Below are positions 1 through 6,437 of a DNA stretch of 8,228 nucleotides, piece by piece. The position numbers and the translations under genes were made by a program. The stretch is from a bacterium. GTDB lineage: Bacteria > T1Sed10-126. The notes beneath the pieces are model-generated. The model was not told the DNA's origin. It did no database searches and worked only from the letters and a program-made list of their open reading frames with translations. The stretch spans positions 1 through 8,228 of the forward strand of contig PWOD01000096.1 in NCBI GenBank assembly GCA_003557545.1, given 5' to 3'. The number at the start of each line of letters is the position of its first letter. The stretch's first letter is position 1.

Positions 1-1071
1 TCAGGAAAATTCCATCAGCGTCCCCGTCAGTTTCAGCTAACTTTTATTGACGTTGGGTTTGGCGAGGCGATTGCTGTTCAGACACCGGCCGGAACTAATA
101 TGTTGATTAATGCCGGAGCCCGGAAATGGGACTGGCATAATCGGGATGGACTTGCTGATCGTTGGGATGATGGTCGAAGAACTGTCGCTCCCTTCTTTTT
201 GAATCAGGGAATTAAAACCCTGGACCTGCTTGCTCTACAGTCAGTTCAACCCCAGCGCAGTGGTGGTATGGCTTATATTACTGATCAGTTTGTTGTTCGG
301 AGGGCGGTGGGTCCTCTGCCGGCTGAGACTCTTTCCCCCCCGGGTGAGGAGTTGACTCCCGGAAGATTCATTGCTGCTCTGCAGGATGAATATTATTCAC
401 GTAATGCCCGGCAGGATTGGTTCCAGAATGATTTTTATCACAATTGGGAGCGCTGGTGGACTGAGCTGGAACGGAATAATATTCCTTATGAGAGACCCCA
501 TCGGGGGCAGCTTATCTATTCGGAAACCAACCGAACATCCGATGGTCCCGTGGAGTTTAAGGTTTATGCGTTAAATCCCCCCGAGCAGCCACAATTTACT
601 GATAATGGGGCGGATAATCAATCTCTTGTTTTACGTCTGGAATATGGAGACGTTTCATTTTTATTGCCCGGTGATATAAGGGAAGAAGCGCAGCAGGAAA
701 TAATTAGCCTATCTCTTCAGTTTGTACAGGCAGATGTGCTGGCAGTTCCGGGAAGCGGGATCAGAGAAAGCAGCTATAATCCCAGTTTTATCGAGGCGGT
801 CGACCCCCACTATGTGGTTCTGTCGTCATCTGATAGAATTGAACTTCGTCGAACCCGATGGGGATCGGTTGTCCGGGAGTTTTCTAATATGGTGGGACAA
901 AACTGGCGCCGCTATGCGGCTCGTTTTCCACAGGAGAGGTTATTCTTTACGCAGCAGGATAATGCGGTAATTTTACGTTCCGATGGACAGACTGTGACTG
1001 CTGAAGCGTTTGGCAGAGGAGCGGCTGGAGTTTCTGCTGAAGGGGCTGATGTTACCCAGACCGGATGGTAA
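1..1071 (+). CDS. ComEC-type metallo-beta-lactamase-fold protein, metal site degenerate (5' partial)
   Basis: The frame is open from base 1 with no start codon before base 100, so the N-terminus lies outside the window; 356 residues are visible. The MBL fold of the ComEC/Rec2 C-terminal type starts almost at once (FIDVGFGEA, residues 15-23, like the family's DVGQGDA). LINAGA (35-40) stands where LIDGG is usual. The metal-binding stretch, normally LSHPHADHIGG, reads LQSVQPQRSGG (79-89), so every His/Asp ligand is replaced. The later LLPGDI keeps the aspartate seen in active members, but the final HHGS-type motif has become PGSGI. A long Trp/Arg-rich insert (roughly residues 125-180) separates these halves. 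It is 50 bp upstream of a triple-HhH gene and probably in the same operon. I infer a catalytically inactive, possibly DNA-binding or structural, extracytoplasmic domain; hydrolase activity seems unlikely. Family assignment is good, function unknown. Confidence 0.8.
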   Translation, partial: SGKFHQRPRQFQLTFIDVGFGEAIAVQTPAGTNMLINAGARKWDWHNRDGLADRWDDGRRTVAPFFLNQGIKTLDLLALQSVQPQRSGGMAYITDQFVVRRAVGPLPAETLSPPGEELTPGRFIAALQDEYYSRNARQDWFQNDFYHNWERWWTELERNNIPYERPHRGQLIYSETNRTSDGPVEFKVYALNPPEQPQFTDNGADNQSLVLRLEYGDVSFLLPGDIREEAQQEIISLSLQFVQADVLAVPGSGIRESSYNPSFIEAVDPHYVVLSSSDRIELRRTRWGSVVREFSNMVGQNWRRYAARFPQERLFFTQQDNAVILRSDGQTVTAEAFGRGAAGVSAEGADVTQTGW

Positions 1072-1109
1072 GTCACAGGTATAAGTTGGGTTCTGGTTGA
1101 GTCCGGCAT

Positions 1110-1117
1110 AGGAGGGG
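1110..1117 (+). promoter_or_regulatory. Shine-Dalgarno of the triple-HhH gene
   Basis: AGGAGGGG lies a few bases before the ATG at 1122 and is a near-perfect ribosome-binding site, fixing this start. Confidence 0.8.
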
Positions 1118-1121
1118 TACA

Positions 1122-2003
1122 ATGAGCCGGCAACAGTTATACCTCGTATTGTTTTTAACAGTCTTATCTTTCGCGGCTGTGCCCGGGCTTTCGCTGCGTG
1201 TTCCAGGTCCGGTTCTGTTCCCGTTTAATCGAGCCCCAGGATTAGGCGAACCAACGGATGAGATTGAATTAGAAGAGCTTATACCCCGCACTACTCTGGC
1301 CCTTCAACCAACCACGGCTGAGCAACGTGAAAAAATTTCAGATTCCTGGAAACTTAATATAAATCGAGCGACTGTCGATCAGCTTGAGTCGCTGCCCGGT
1401 ATTGGCCCGGCCCGCGCCACTGCAATAATTGAATATAGAGAGTCGATCGGCGAGTTTGAATCGGTTGATAAGCTCACCGGAATAAGTGGAATTGGTCCCG
1501 CTATTTTAGAAACTTTACGGGAGTCGGTGACGGTCGGTGAGGGGCCGGAGAAAGAAACTCTACCAGTTAAACAGCCTGAGACAATTCAATTGAACGAAGC
1601 CACCGTCCGTCAGCTTCAAGAGTTGCCGGGAATCGGGCCTGTGACAGCCAGAAACATTATTGATTATCGTAACAACCGGGGTGGGTTTGCCACGGTTGCG
1701 GAGATAAAGCAGGTCCCGGGGATTGGGGAACGAACCTATCAAAATATTGTTGATAAGCTTGAGGTCACCCCAGGTCGCCGTCGTACCTCCCGGCCTTCAT
1801 CTACACCCGAAAAGATTAATTTAAATCGGGCCAGCGCCGAGGAACTGGAGCAACTGCCTCGGATCGGTCCGGCCAGGGCCCGGCTAATCATTGATTATCG
1901 TAATGAACAAGGTCCTTTTACTGAATTCCAACAGCTGGAAAATATCTCTGGTATCGGTCCCGTAACAGTCAGTGAAATCGCCGCGCAGGCAGTATTGAAT
2001 TGA
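1122..2003 (+). CDS. Exported protein with three ComEA-type helix-hairpin-helix domains
   Basis: The 293-aa product has an N-terminal hydrophobic segment (about residues 6-24), a signal peptide or membrane anchor without a lipobox cysteine, then a roughly 50-residue spacer. Three ComEA-type units follow at about 78-136, 155-213 and 231-290. Each begins with an (N/Q)-(I/L)-N-x-A-(T/S) signature (KLNINRAT, IQLNEAT, KINLNRAS) and has two HhH motifs: LPGIGPARA/ISGIGPAIL, LPGIGPVTA/VPGIGERTY and LPRIGPARA/ISGIGPVTV. That makes six HhH motifs, each expected to contact DNA backbone non-specifically. ComEA in Bacillus is a membrane-anchored receptor for transforming DNA with a single such unit; a three-unit version is larger than usual. 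A basic Ser/Arg/Pro linker (218-229) precedes unit 3. It sits between two MBL-fold genes, 50 bp after the first and 24 bp before the second, so co-transcription is likely. Extracytoplasmic double-stranded DNA binding is inferred. Confidence 0.88.
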   Translation: MSRQQLYLVLFLTVLSFAAVPGLSLRVPGPVLFPFNRAPGLGEPTDEIELEELIPRTTLALQPTTAEQREKISDSWKLNINRATVDQLESLPGIGPARATAIIEYRESIGEFESVDKLTGISGIGPAILETLRESVTVGEGPEKETLPVKQPETIQLNEATVRQLQELPGIGPVTARNIIDYRNNRGGFATVAEIKQVPGIGERTYQNIVDKLEVTPGRRRTSRPSSTPEKINLNRASAEELEQLPRIGPARARLIIDYRNEQGPFTEFQQLENISGIGPVTVSEIAAQAVLN

Positions 2004-2027
2004 TCTACGGGGTTGGTGTTTTGTTTT

Positions 2028-3086
2028 ATGGGTAGGAGATTTGAAGAGTTTGAGCAATCGACTGTTCAAACCTTTGAGCCGCCTCGGGAGGCCACCGTTG
2101 GCGGCTGGGTGATCATTCTTTTTTTGCTGGTAGTAGCCTCCGTTCTCTGGTTCTATGCCGCCCCGGTATATCTTTACCATTGGTTGGCCCCGGAGCGGCT
2201 GGCAACCCTTGAGCATGGAACAGTTGTTAGGGGTGATGGAACAGTTCCAGGAAGAAGAGCGGGGGAGCTGGCAGTCATTATTTTTGATCTCGGATTCGGT
2301 CAGGGGATTATTTTTCAGTCGTCCGGTAACAGGACTGTACTGGTTGATGGTGGGGAGGGACGGATGCCTGATAATCAAGAAGTAAGGGCCTACGATTGGG
2401 CTTACCGTCTGTATCTACCATTGTTCCAGCGGATCGGACTGGAGAAGATTGATAAGCTGGTTAATTTAACTGCACTAAGTCATTATGCTGGAGTTTACCC
2501 GGATCTTGTTGGTGATCCACGAATTGAGTTAGGTAAAATCTACTTATCCGGTTATCAATCACATACATATAGTTTTAGAAGGCTGCAGGTTGAGGCCGAG
2601 GAACGGGAGCTTGAAATTAATCGGTTGAAGGAGTTTCAGAGCCTTGATTTTGGTCCCGGTGTTAAGGCAAAGATAATCTATGGTGATAGGCGGCAAAGGC
2701 ACCCGGGAGACGCCAGCCATGTTTTACTGGTTAAATATGGAGAGCATAGTTTATTGATCACCGGAGGATTACAGAAGGAGGGGGAGCGGGAACTGGTTTT
2801 GAAATGGGGGACAGCGTTAGAAGCTGATTTTCTTGTAGTTGGAGATCAGGGTTCTGAAAAGGCCAGTTCAAGAGAGTTTTTAGAATATGTTAATCCTACC
2901 TATGCCGTTTTGGCCAGTACCGCTGATGGGCCGCTTGAACTTCCCTCGCTGGAGGTTTTGCAGCGGCTTCGTGAAGTCGGTGTGGCAAAACTCCTTCGTA
3001 CCGATATTGAGGGACATATAGGGTTGTTTTTTGATGGGGAAACGGTTAGAGTTAATAAAGATCCTTTGCCATTTCTAAGCTTTTGA
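2028..3086 (+). CDS. Membrane-anchored ComEC-type MBL-fold protein lacking metal ligands
   Basis: From ATG 2028 the product is 352 aa. In-frame TTG 2013 and GTG 2016 would add up to five residues; no start has a good SD, so translation probably depends on reinitiation 24 bp after the previous stop. A charged N-terminus (1-25) precedes one transmembrane helix (about 26-48). An MBL domain of the ComEC C-terminal type occupies about 82-345: IIFDLGFGQG (84-93), TVLVDGG (103-109), a ligand region reading NLTALSHYAGV where LSHPHADHIGG is expected, LLITGGL replacing LLTGDI, VVGDQGS replacing VPHHGS, and a C-terminal LLRTDIEGHI like the family's YRTDxxG. All usual metal ligands, including the GD aspartate, are lost, so it is more degenerate than the homologue at the left edge. 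Positive residues before the helix suggest the MBL domain faces outside. Probably an inactive scaffold or DNA-binding partner of the neighbouring HhH proteins (inference). Confidence 0.8.
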   Translation: MGRRFEEFEQSTVQTFEPPREATVGGWVIILFLLVVASVLWFYAAPVYLYHWLAPERLATLEHGTVVRGDGTVPGRRAGELAVIIFDLGFGQGIIFQSSGNRTVLVDGGEGRMPDNQEVRAYDWAYRLYLPLFQRIGLEKIDKLVNLTALSHYAGVYPDLVGDPRIELGKIYLSGYQSHTYSFRRLQVEAEERELEINRLKEFQSLDFGPGVKAKIIYGDRRQRHPGDASHVLLVKYGEHSLLITGGLQKEGERELVLKWGTALEADFLVVGDQGSEKASSREFLEYVNPTYAVLASTADGPLELPSLEVLQRLREVGVAKLLRTDIEGHIGLFFDGETVRVNKDPLPFLSF

Positions 3087-3150
3087 TTGTTGTGAAATAT
3101 CATTGTTATCCGTTAGACAGATCAAATAATCATTAGTTAGCAGCTGGAGG

Positions 3151-3179
3151 CCGGATTTATTCTATAAATTAAATCCTGG
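3151..3179 (+). terminator. Possible weak terminator or inverted repeat
   Basis: GGATTTA (3153-3159) pairs perfectly with TAAATCC (3170-3176). The stem extends by two more pairs (CC with GG) across one bulged T. It lies 65 bp after the MBL gene's stop in an AT-rich gap (3087-3350) that holds no gene I can support. There is no immediate T-run, so termination is only a possibility. Confidence 0.25.
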
Positions 3180-3258
3180 GAATTAAATTTTACCGGCTAT
3201 TAGAAGGAAGTTTTTATCTTAGATTAATTCAAAAATTGCTGTTTAATTTTATTTAATC

Positions 3259-3287
3259 GTGACGAACTGTTTTTTCTTTTGTATACT
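3259..3287 (+). promoter_or_regulatory. Sigma-A-like promoter for the HhH lipoprotein gene
   Basis: A -35-like GTGACG (3259-3264, 4/6 to TTGACA) and a -10 TATACT (3282-3287, 5/6 to TATAAT) are separated by exactly 17 bp. Predicted initiation near 3294 gives a leader of about 55 nt before the ATG at 3351. The surrounding sequence is strongly AT-rich, which suits a promoter but also raises the chance of a coincidental match. Confidence 0.55.
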
Positions 3288-3337
3288 TAGATGTGTTAAT
3301 GTTACAAACTTTTTTTGTGGCACAAATTATTTTTACT

Positions 3338-3343
3338 GGGAGG
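3338..3343 (+). promoter_or_regulatory. Shine-Dalgarno that sets the lipoprotein start
   Basis: GGGAGG, 7 nt before ATG 3351. It favours this start over an in-frame upstream TTG at 3315, which would put 12 extra residues before the signal peptide. Confidence 0.8.
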
Positions 3344-3350
3344 TAATAGT

Positions 3351-3944
3351 ATGAAGTATCTGGCAGTAGTAACATTATCATTTCTGCTGGTTTTCGCCGT
3401 TGGTTGTGGACCGGCCGAAGAACCAGAACCAGAAATCGATCTGGTTGATCCGGTTGAGGAGCCGGTTGACCCCGTAGATCCGGTTGATCCGGAGCAACCT
3501 GAAGAACCGGTTGTGGAGGCCGAGGAGGTTCTCGCGCAGGGTATTGATATTAATACAGCAACTGAGAGTGAGTTGACAGAGTTACCTGGTGTTGGTGCCG
3601 TAACCGCCAGCCGCATTGTCAGCCACAGGGATGCTGAAGGTCCATTCTCCAGTGTTGATGATTTGCTGGACGTTGAAGGGATCGGAGCTGGAACATTAAA
3701 TAGAATAAAGGGTGTTGAGAGTGAAGCAGCTCCCAGTACTGAGCTTGATGGCCCGGTTAACATCAACACCGCTTCGGCTTCGGAAATTGAGCAGTTGCCC
3801 GGTATAGGACCAGCATATGCTCGTAATGTTGTGGAACACCGCGAGGAGCATGGTGATTTTGCTGACATTTCAGAAATTACCGACGTGACTGGCATTGGTC
3901 CTGCAACATTCCGTAATATCCAGGATTTGATTACTGTCGAGTAA
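3351..3944 (+). CDS. ComEA-like lipoprotein with two helix-hairpin-helix units
   Basis: From ATG 3351 the product is 197 aa. Residues 1-19 form a lipoprotein signal peptide (MKYLAVV...VFAVGC) with Cys19 as the likely lipidated residue. An acidic, Pro-rich stalk (20-60) contains tandem VDP steps (PVDPVDPVDPE) encoded by imperfect 9-bp DNA repeats, and could hold the DNA-binding part away from the membrane. Two ComEA-type units follow at about 64-122 and 135-196, each with the INTA signature (DINTAT, NINTAS) and paired HhH motifs (LPGVGAVTA/VEGIGAGTL; LPGIGPAYA/VTGIGPATF). Known ComEA proteins bind incoming double-stranded DNA at the surface; a lipid-anchored, two-unit version doing the same is inferred. 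A likely promoter lies directly upstream and a strong hairpin directly downstream, so it may be transcribed separately from the MBL/HhH operon at 1-3086, although the function seems shared. Lipoprotein call is strong; substrate is inferred. Confidence 0.88.
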   Translation: MKYLAVVTLSFLLVFAVGCGPAEEPEPEIDLVDPVEEPVDPVDPVDPEQPEEPVVEAEEVLAQGIDINTATESELTELPGVGAVTASRIVSHRDAEGPFSSVDDLLDVEGIGAGTLNRIKGVESEAAPSTELDGPVNINTASASEIEQLPGIGPAYARNVVEHREEHGDFADISEITDVTGIGPATFRNIQDLITVE

Positions 3945-3956
3945 TCAGTCTATAGT

Positions 3957-3980
3957 CAGGTGAAAAGTTAGTTTCACCTG
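3957..3980 (+). repeat. Perfect 9-bp hairpin after the lipoprotein gene
   Basis: CAGGTGAAA (3957-3965) pairs with TTTCACCTG (3972-3980) around a 6-nt loop. It starts 12 bp after the lipoprotein stop and is not followed by a T-run, so it is more likely an mRNA-stabilising or regulatory hairpin than a terminator. It shares base 3980 with a possible alternative stem. Confidence 0.55.
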
Positions 3981-3996
3981 GGAAGATCTTACAGGA

Positions 3997-4042
3997 AATC
4001 TCTTCCCGAACTATCCGGTTCGGGAAGAGATTCTCTTCTCTT
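3997..4042 (+). terminator. Strong terminator-like hairpin between lipoprotein and helicase genes
   Basis: A perfect 15-bp stem is formed by 3997-4011 and 4018-4032 with loop TATCCG. A pyrimidine tract TCTCTTCTCTT follows. The tail is not pure T, so it may terminate incompletely. I see no convincing promoter between it and the helicase start, so read-through may be how the helicase gene is expressed. Confidence 0.62.
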
Positions 4043-4063
4043 GGGCTGGAGGTATATAGACCG

Positions 4064-4126
4064 ATGGTCATATTAATACCTGCCAGATTTCTGAACTGTA
4101 AGCTGGTTCGCGAGGACCAAATTTGA
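4064..4126 (+). CDS. Possible 20-codon leader ORF overlapping the helicase start
   Basis: ATG 4064 follows GGAGG (4048-4052) with 11 intervening bases, slightly long for an SD. It runs 20 codons (starting MVILIPARF) to TGA at 4124-4126. That stop overlaps the TTG (4123-4125) of the helicase gene, the arrangement typical of translational coupling. The peptide has no recognisable domain. It may act only as a translated leader that delivers ribosomes to the weak TTG start, or be chance. An imperfect inverted repeat, AGGTAT (4050-4055) with ATACCT (4076-4081) plus inner GACC/GGTC, could fold over the SD and ATG. Confidence 0.3.
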   Translation: MVILIPARFLNCKLVREDQI

Positions 4127-6351
4127 ATTTTAGTGACTGTTTAAATCGGTATTCCCCAACCTGTCAGAACCTCCTTGTTAAATGTTTGAGTGAGTTTAAT
4201 CTTGTCTCCAGGCCTCTGGCCAGAGCGATTGTTTTAACCCCGCCCCATCTCACAGAAGAGCAGCTGGATATACTGCTTGCCTTTTTTTCGGCTGACAGAG
4301 CTATGCTGCTTAATGGGGGGCCTGGTACAGGTAAGACCACTCTGATCGCTCGATTGATCATCTTATCTCTGCTGAAAAATCTGCAGGATAATCATCAACC
4401 GATTCATGTTTTGGCGTCAAATCGCCGGACCATTCGTCTGTTGATCGAACAGATTAAAAGCTGCTCCCGAGAAGCTGCCGGTAGCTCAGACGAACAATTT
4501 ATCAGCAAACTGAACCGGTTTATTCTGAAAAAAAGTTTAAACGGTGGATTGTTTACCGTTCATGGGTTCTGTTATCGTTTTTTGAGTAAAATTATTACCC
4601 CTAAAAAAATAGCCTGTTACGCTGGAAATTTGCCAACCTTCAATCATCTGCTCTTACCGGATGATGTTGAACGGCTGGCTGTCCAGATATCTCGTGAAAA
4701 CTCACCTGAGCTAAGGGTTGAAAAAGTTCCTCAGTATCTGAACCGGCTGGAGTTCTTTAGAAACCGCTTATTTTCACCCCGGGAGGCATTGAGCCGGGCG
4801 ACGACTGATTTGGAATATCAGACCGCTCGGTTCTATCAGCTGTACACTCAATCCAAACTAAATTCTCAATCTTTTGATTTTACTGATTTGCTCTACTATA
4901 CGGTCAATTTGCTGCGACATGACAGGGATCTCAGGAAAAGATTCACCGATCAATCAGGATATTTTTTTGTTGATGATATAGAAAATTTTAATCGTCTTCA
5001 GTTAATTTTGTTATCGATTATTAGCGGGCCTGAAAAACAGCTGCTGGCGACCGGTGATTGCTATTGTTGGAGTGATTTTTTGGGTGAAGATAAGGTTAGA
5101 ACAACAGAACAGTTTAAGCTGTTATATCCGCAGAGTAAAATTTACAATCTATCATTTAATTATCGTTCCCGGGGATTACTCTGTCTCAGTCTCGCCGATC
5201 TTTTGCCCGCCCGTGAGGCCCGGTTTGACTATGCTGCTAGCTGGCCCTATCGTCGGCGAACCCGGGGTCGGCTGGATTATGGATTGGGGCCGGGGGTCTT
5301 TGCTGCTGAGGATGGTCGAGAAGAACGGTATTTTTTATTAAAACAGTTTGAACGGCTGTTTAAAAATAAGGCTTTTCCGGCCGAGCAGATACTGGTAGTT
5401 TTAAGAACTAACAGCTTGATAAAAAAAGTTGCTAGAATGCTCCGGGACGAGGTTCCAGTCCAGGAAATTTATCGGCGGGATGAGAATAGTCAACATCTAT
5501 TTAATATCATTCGTTCCGGGATTTTTCTTGCATTAATGCTGCCCGACGACAACCGTTCAGTACCGGATTGTCCAGCTGGTATAGAGGCTGTTTTTTGCTT
5601 TTTAATAGATGATTTAATTGATGACTATGAACAACAAAAACTTTTAACTCGAGCGGCCACAGATGGTGATCTGTGGAAAAAGCTGGTTTATTTTAGACAG
5701 CTGCCTGTTGATTTAACCGTAGAGGCTAAGTTGCAAATTGAAAATCTGATCGATTGGTTGTACGGCTTAAAAAAACTTTCTATCTACAGATCCCCCGAAT
5801 TACTGATCGAACTGCTTATTGAGGGTTTGAACCTTTCCTGTGACAGAGAATTACTAAGCCAGAAACGAGGCTTAAAAAACCGCTTGAAGGAGCTGTTGTC
5901 AAAAGATGAGATCAAGACTCCCCGGGATTTTTTGAGAGCGCTTAACGGTTCTCAAATTCTTGATCGATCAGCTGCTGAATCTCCGATTAAATCGGGAAAG
6001 ATTGTACTGGCTTCCCCCGGGGTGGTTAGAGGTCGAGAGTTTGAGGTTGTATTTATCCCATATTTTGAAGAGGGAATCTGGCCTTTTACAGCTCAAGGTA
6101 AAAATTCGGAGGAGCTATCATTGATGCAGGCCCGGCGCGAATTTTACCGGGCGGCCGGCAGGGCCCGGGAAGAGTTGTTGATTTCTTATGCCTTAAGACG
6201 TAAATATGAAACCGGATATCAGTGGTGTGAAAAGAGTCGTTTGTTGAGCTGTTATTCAGATGAATTTGTTGATAGGCGGAAAATCTCATTGAGTTGGGCG
6301 GCCTGGTTCGACAAAATCTGCACAAGATTCGGCCGCTGTTTCAAAATATGA
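4123..6351 (+). CDS. UvrD/Rep-like superfamily 1 helicase homologue with altered motifs
   Basis: The only plausible start is TTG 4123: an in-frame TAA at 4099 closes the frame upstream, and GAGG lies 7 nt before. The 742-aa product follows SF1A order: Q-motif-like LTEEQLDIL (43-51), Walker A GGPGTGKTT (65-73), motif Ia (97-111), Ib FTVHGFCYRFL (144-154), FDFTDLL (251-257), motif II FFVDDIENFN (281-290), motif III TGDCYCWSDF (310-319), motif IV LSFNYRS (343-349), motif V ASPGVVRGREFEVVFIP (630-646) and motif VI FYRAAGRAREELLISYA (674-690). Compared with UvrD/PcrA, DE in motif II is DD, the motif III Gln (GDxxQS) is Cys, and the motif V TxHxxKG is SPGVVRG. Walker A, motif IV Arg and motif VI Arg are kept. 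It probably binds ATP; whether it unwinds DNA is uncertain. It lies 178 bp after the HhH lipoprotein gene on the same strand. A role with surface-captured DNA is inferred only. Confidence 0.8.
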   Translation: MNFSDCLNRYSPTCQNLLVKCLSEFNLVSRPLARAIVLTPPHLTEEQLDILLAFFSADRAMLLNGGPGTGKTTLIARLIILSLLKNLQDNHQPIHVLASNRRTIRLLIEQIKSCSREAAGSSDEQFISKLNRFILKKSLNGGLFTVHGFCYRFLSKIITPKKIACYAGNLPTFNHLLLPDDVERLAVQISRENSPELRVEKVPQYLNRLEFFRNRLFSPREALSRATTDLEYQTARFYQLYTQSKLNSQSFDFTDLLYYTVNLLRHDRDLRKRFTDQSGYFFVDDIENFNRLQLILLSIISGPEKQLLATGDCYCWSDFLGEDKVRTTEQFKLLYPQSKIYNLSFNYRSRGLLCLSLADLLPAREARFDYAASWPYRRRTRGRLDYGLGPGVFAAEDGREERYFLLKQFERLFKNKAFPAEQILVVLRTNSLIKKVARMLRDEVPVQEIYRRDENSQHLFNIIRSGIFLALMLPDDNRSVPDCPAGIEAVFCFLIDDLIDDYEQQKLLTRAATDGDLWKKLVYFRQLPVDLTVEAKLQIENLIDWLYGLKKLSIYRSPELLIELLIEGLNLSCDRELLSQKRGLKNRLKELLSKDEIKTPRDFLRALNGSQILDRSAAESPIKSGKIVLASPGVVRGREFEVVFIPYFEEGIWPFTAQGKNSEELSLMQARREFYRAAGRAREELLISYALRRKYETGYQWCEKSRLLSCYSDEFVDRRKISLSWAAWFDKICTRFGRCFKI

Positions 6352-6369
6352 AATTTACCCGCAACTGAT

Positions 6370-6387
6370 CAACCGAAAAGGTTGTTT
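6370..6387 (+). terminator. Possible weak terminator after the helicase gene
   Basis: CAACC (6370-6374) and GGTTG (6380-6384) form a 5-bp stem with a GAAAA loop, followed by TTT. It lies 18 bp after the helicase stop in the 86-bp convergent gap. The stem is short, so support is modest. Confidence 0.3.
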
Positions 6388-6437
6388 GACTCTTGAGTAA
6401 GTTCAGATATCGATTTGCCCCGCTATTGATCGCTGGT

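Noticed and set aside
1884-2378. 164-codon open frame on the minus strand across two genes
   Set aside because: Antisense to the end of the triple-HhH gene and start of the MBL gene, no recognisable motif, and conflicts with two well-supported proteins.
3315-3350. 12-codon extension of the HhH lipoprotein from TTG 3315
   Set aside because: It would bury the lipoprotein signal peptide, and the clear GGGAGG points to ATG 3351.
3087-3350. AT-rich gap as a possible small RNA or insertion-sequence remnant
   Set aside because: No terminal repeats, target duplication or transposase fragment seen; the promoter and a weak hairpin explain what can be read.
3302-3895. 197-codon open frame on the minus strand
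   Set aside because: It lies antisense to the HhH lipoprotein and encodes Ser/Gly/Thr-rich low-complexity sequence expected from the complement of the VDP stalk and HhH codons; no domain or good ribosome-binding site.
5054-5341. 95-codon alternative-frame ORF inside the helicase gene
   Set aside because: It is fully inside a protein with SF1 motifs in order and shows no domain of its own.
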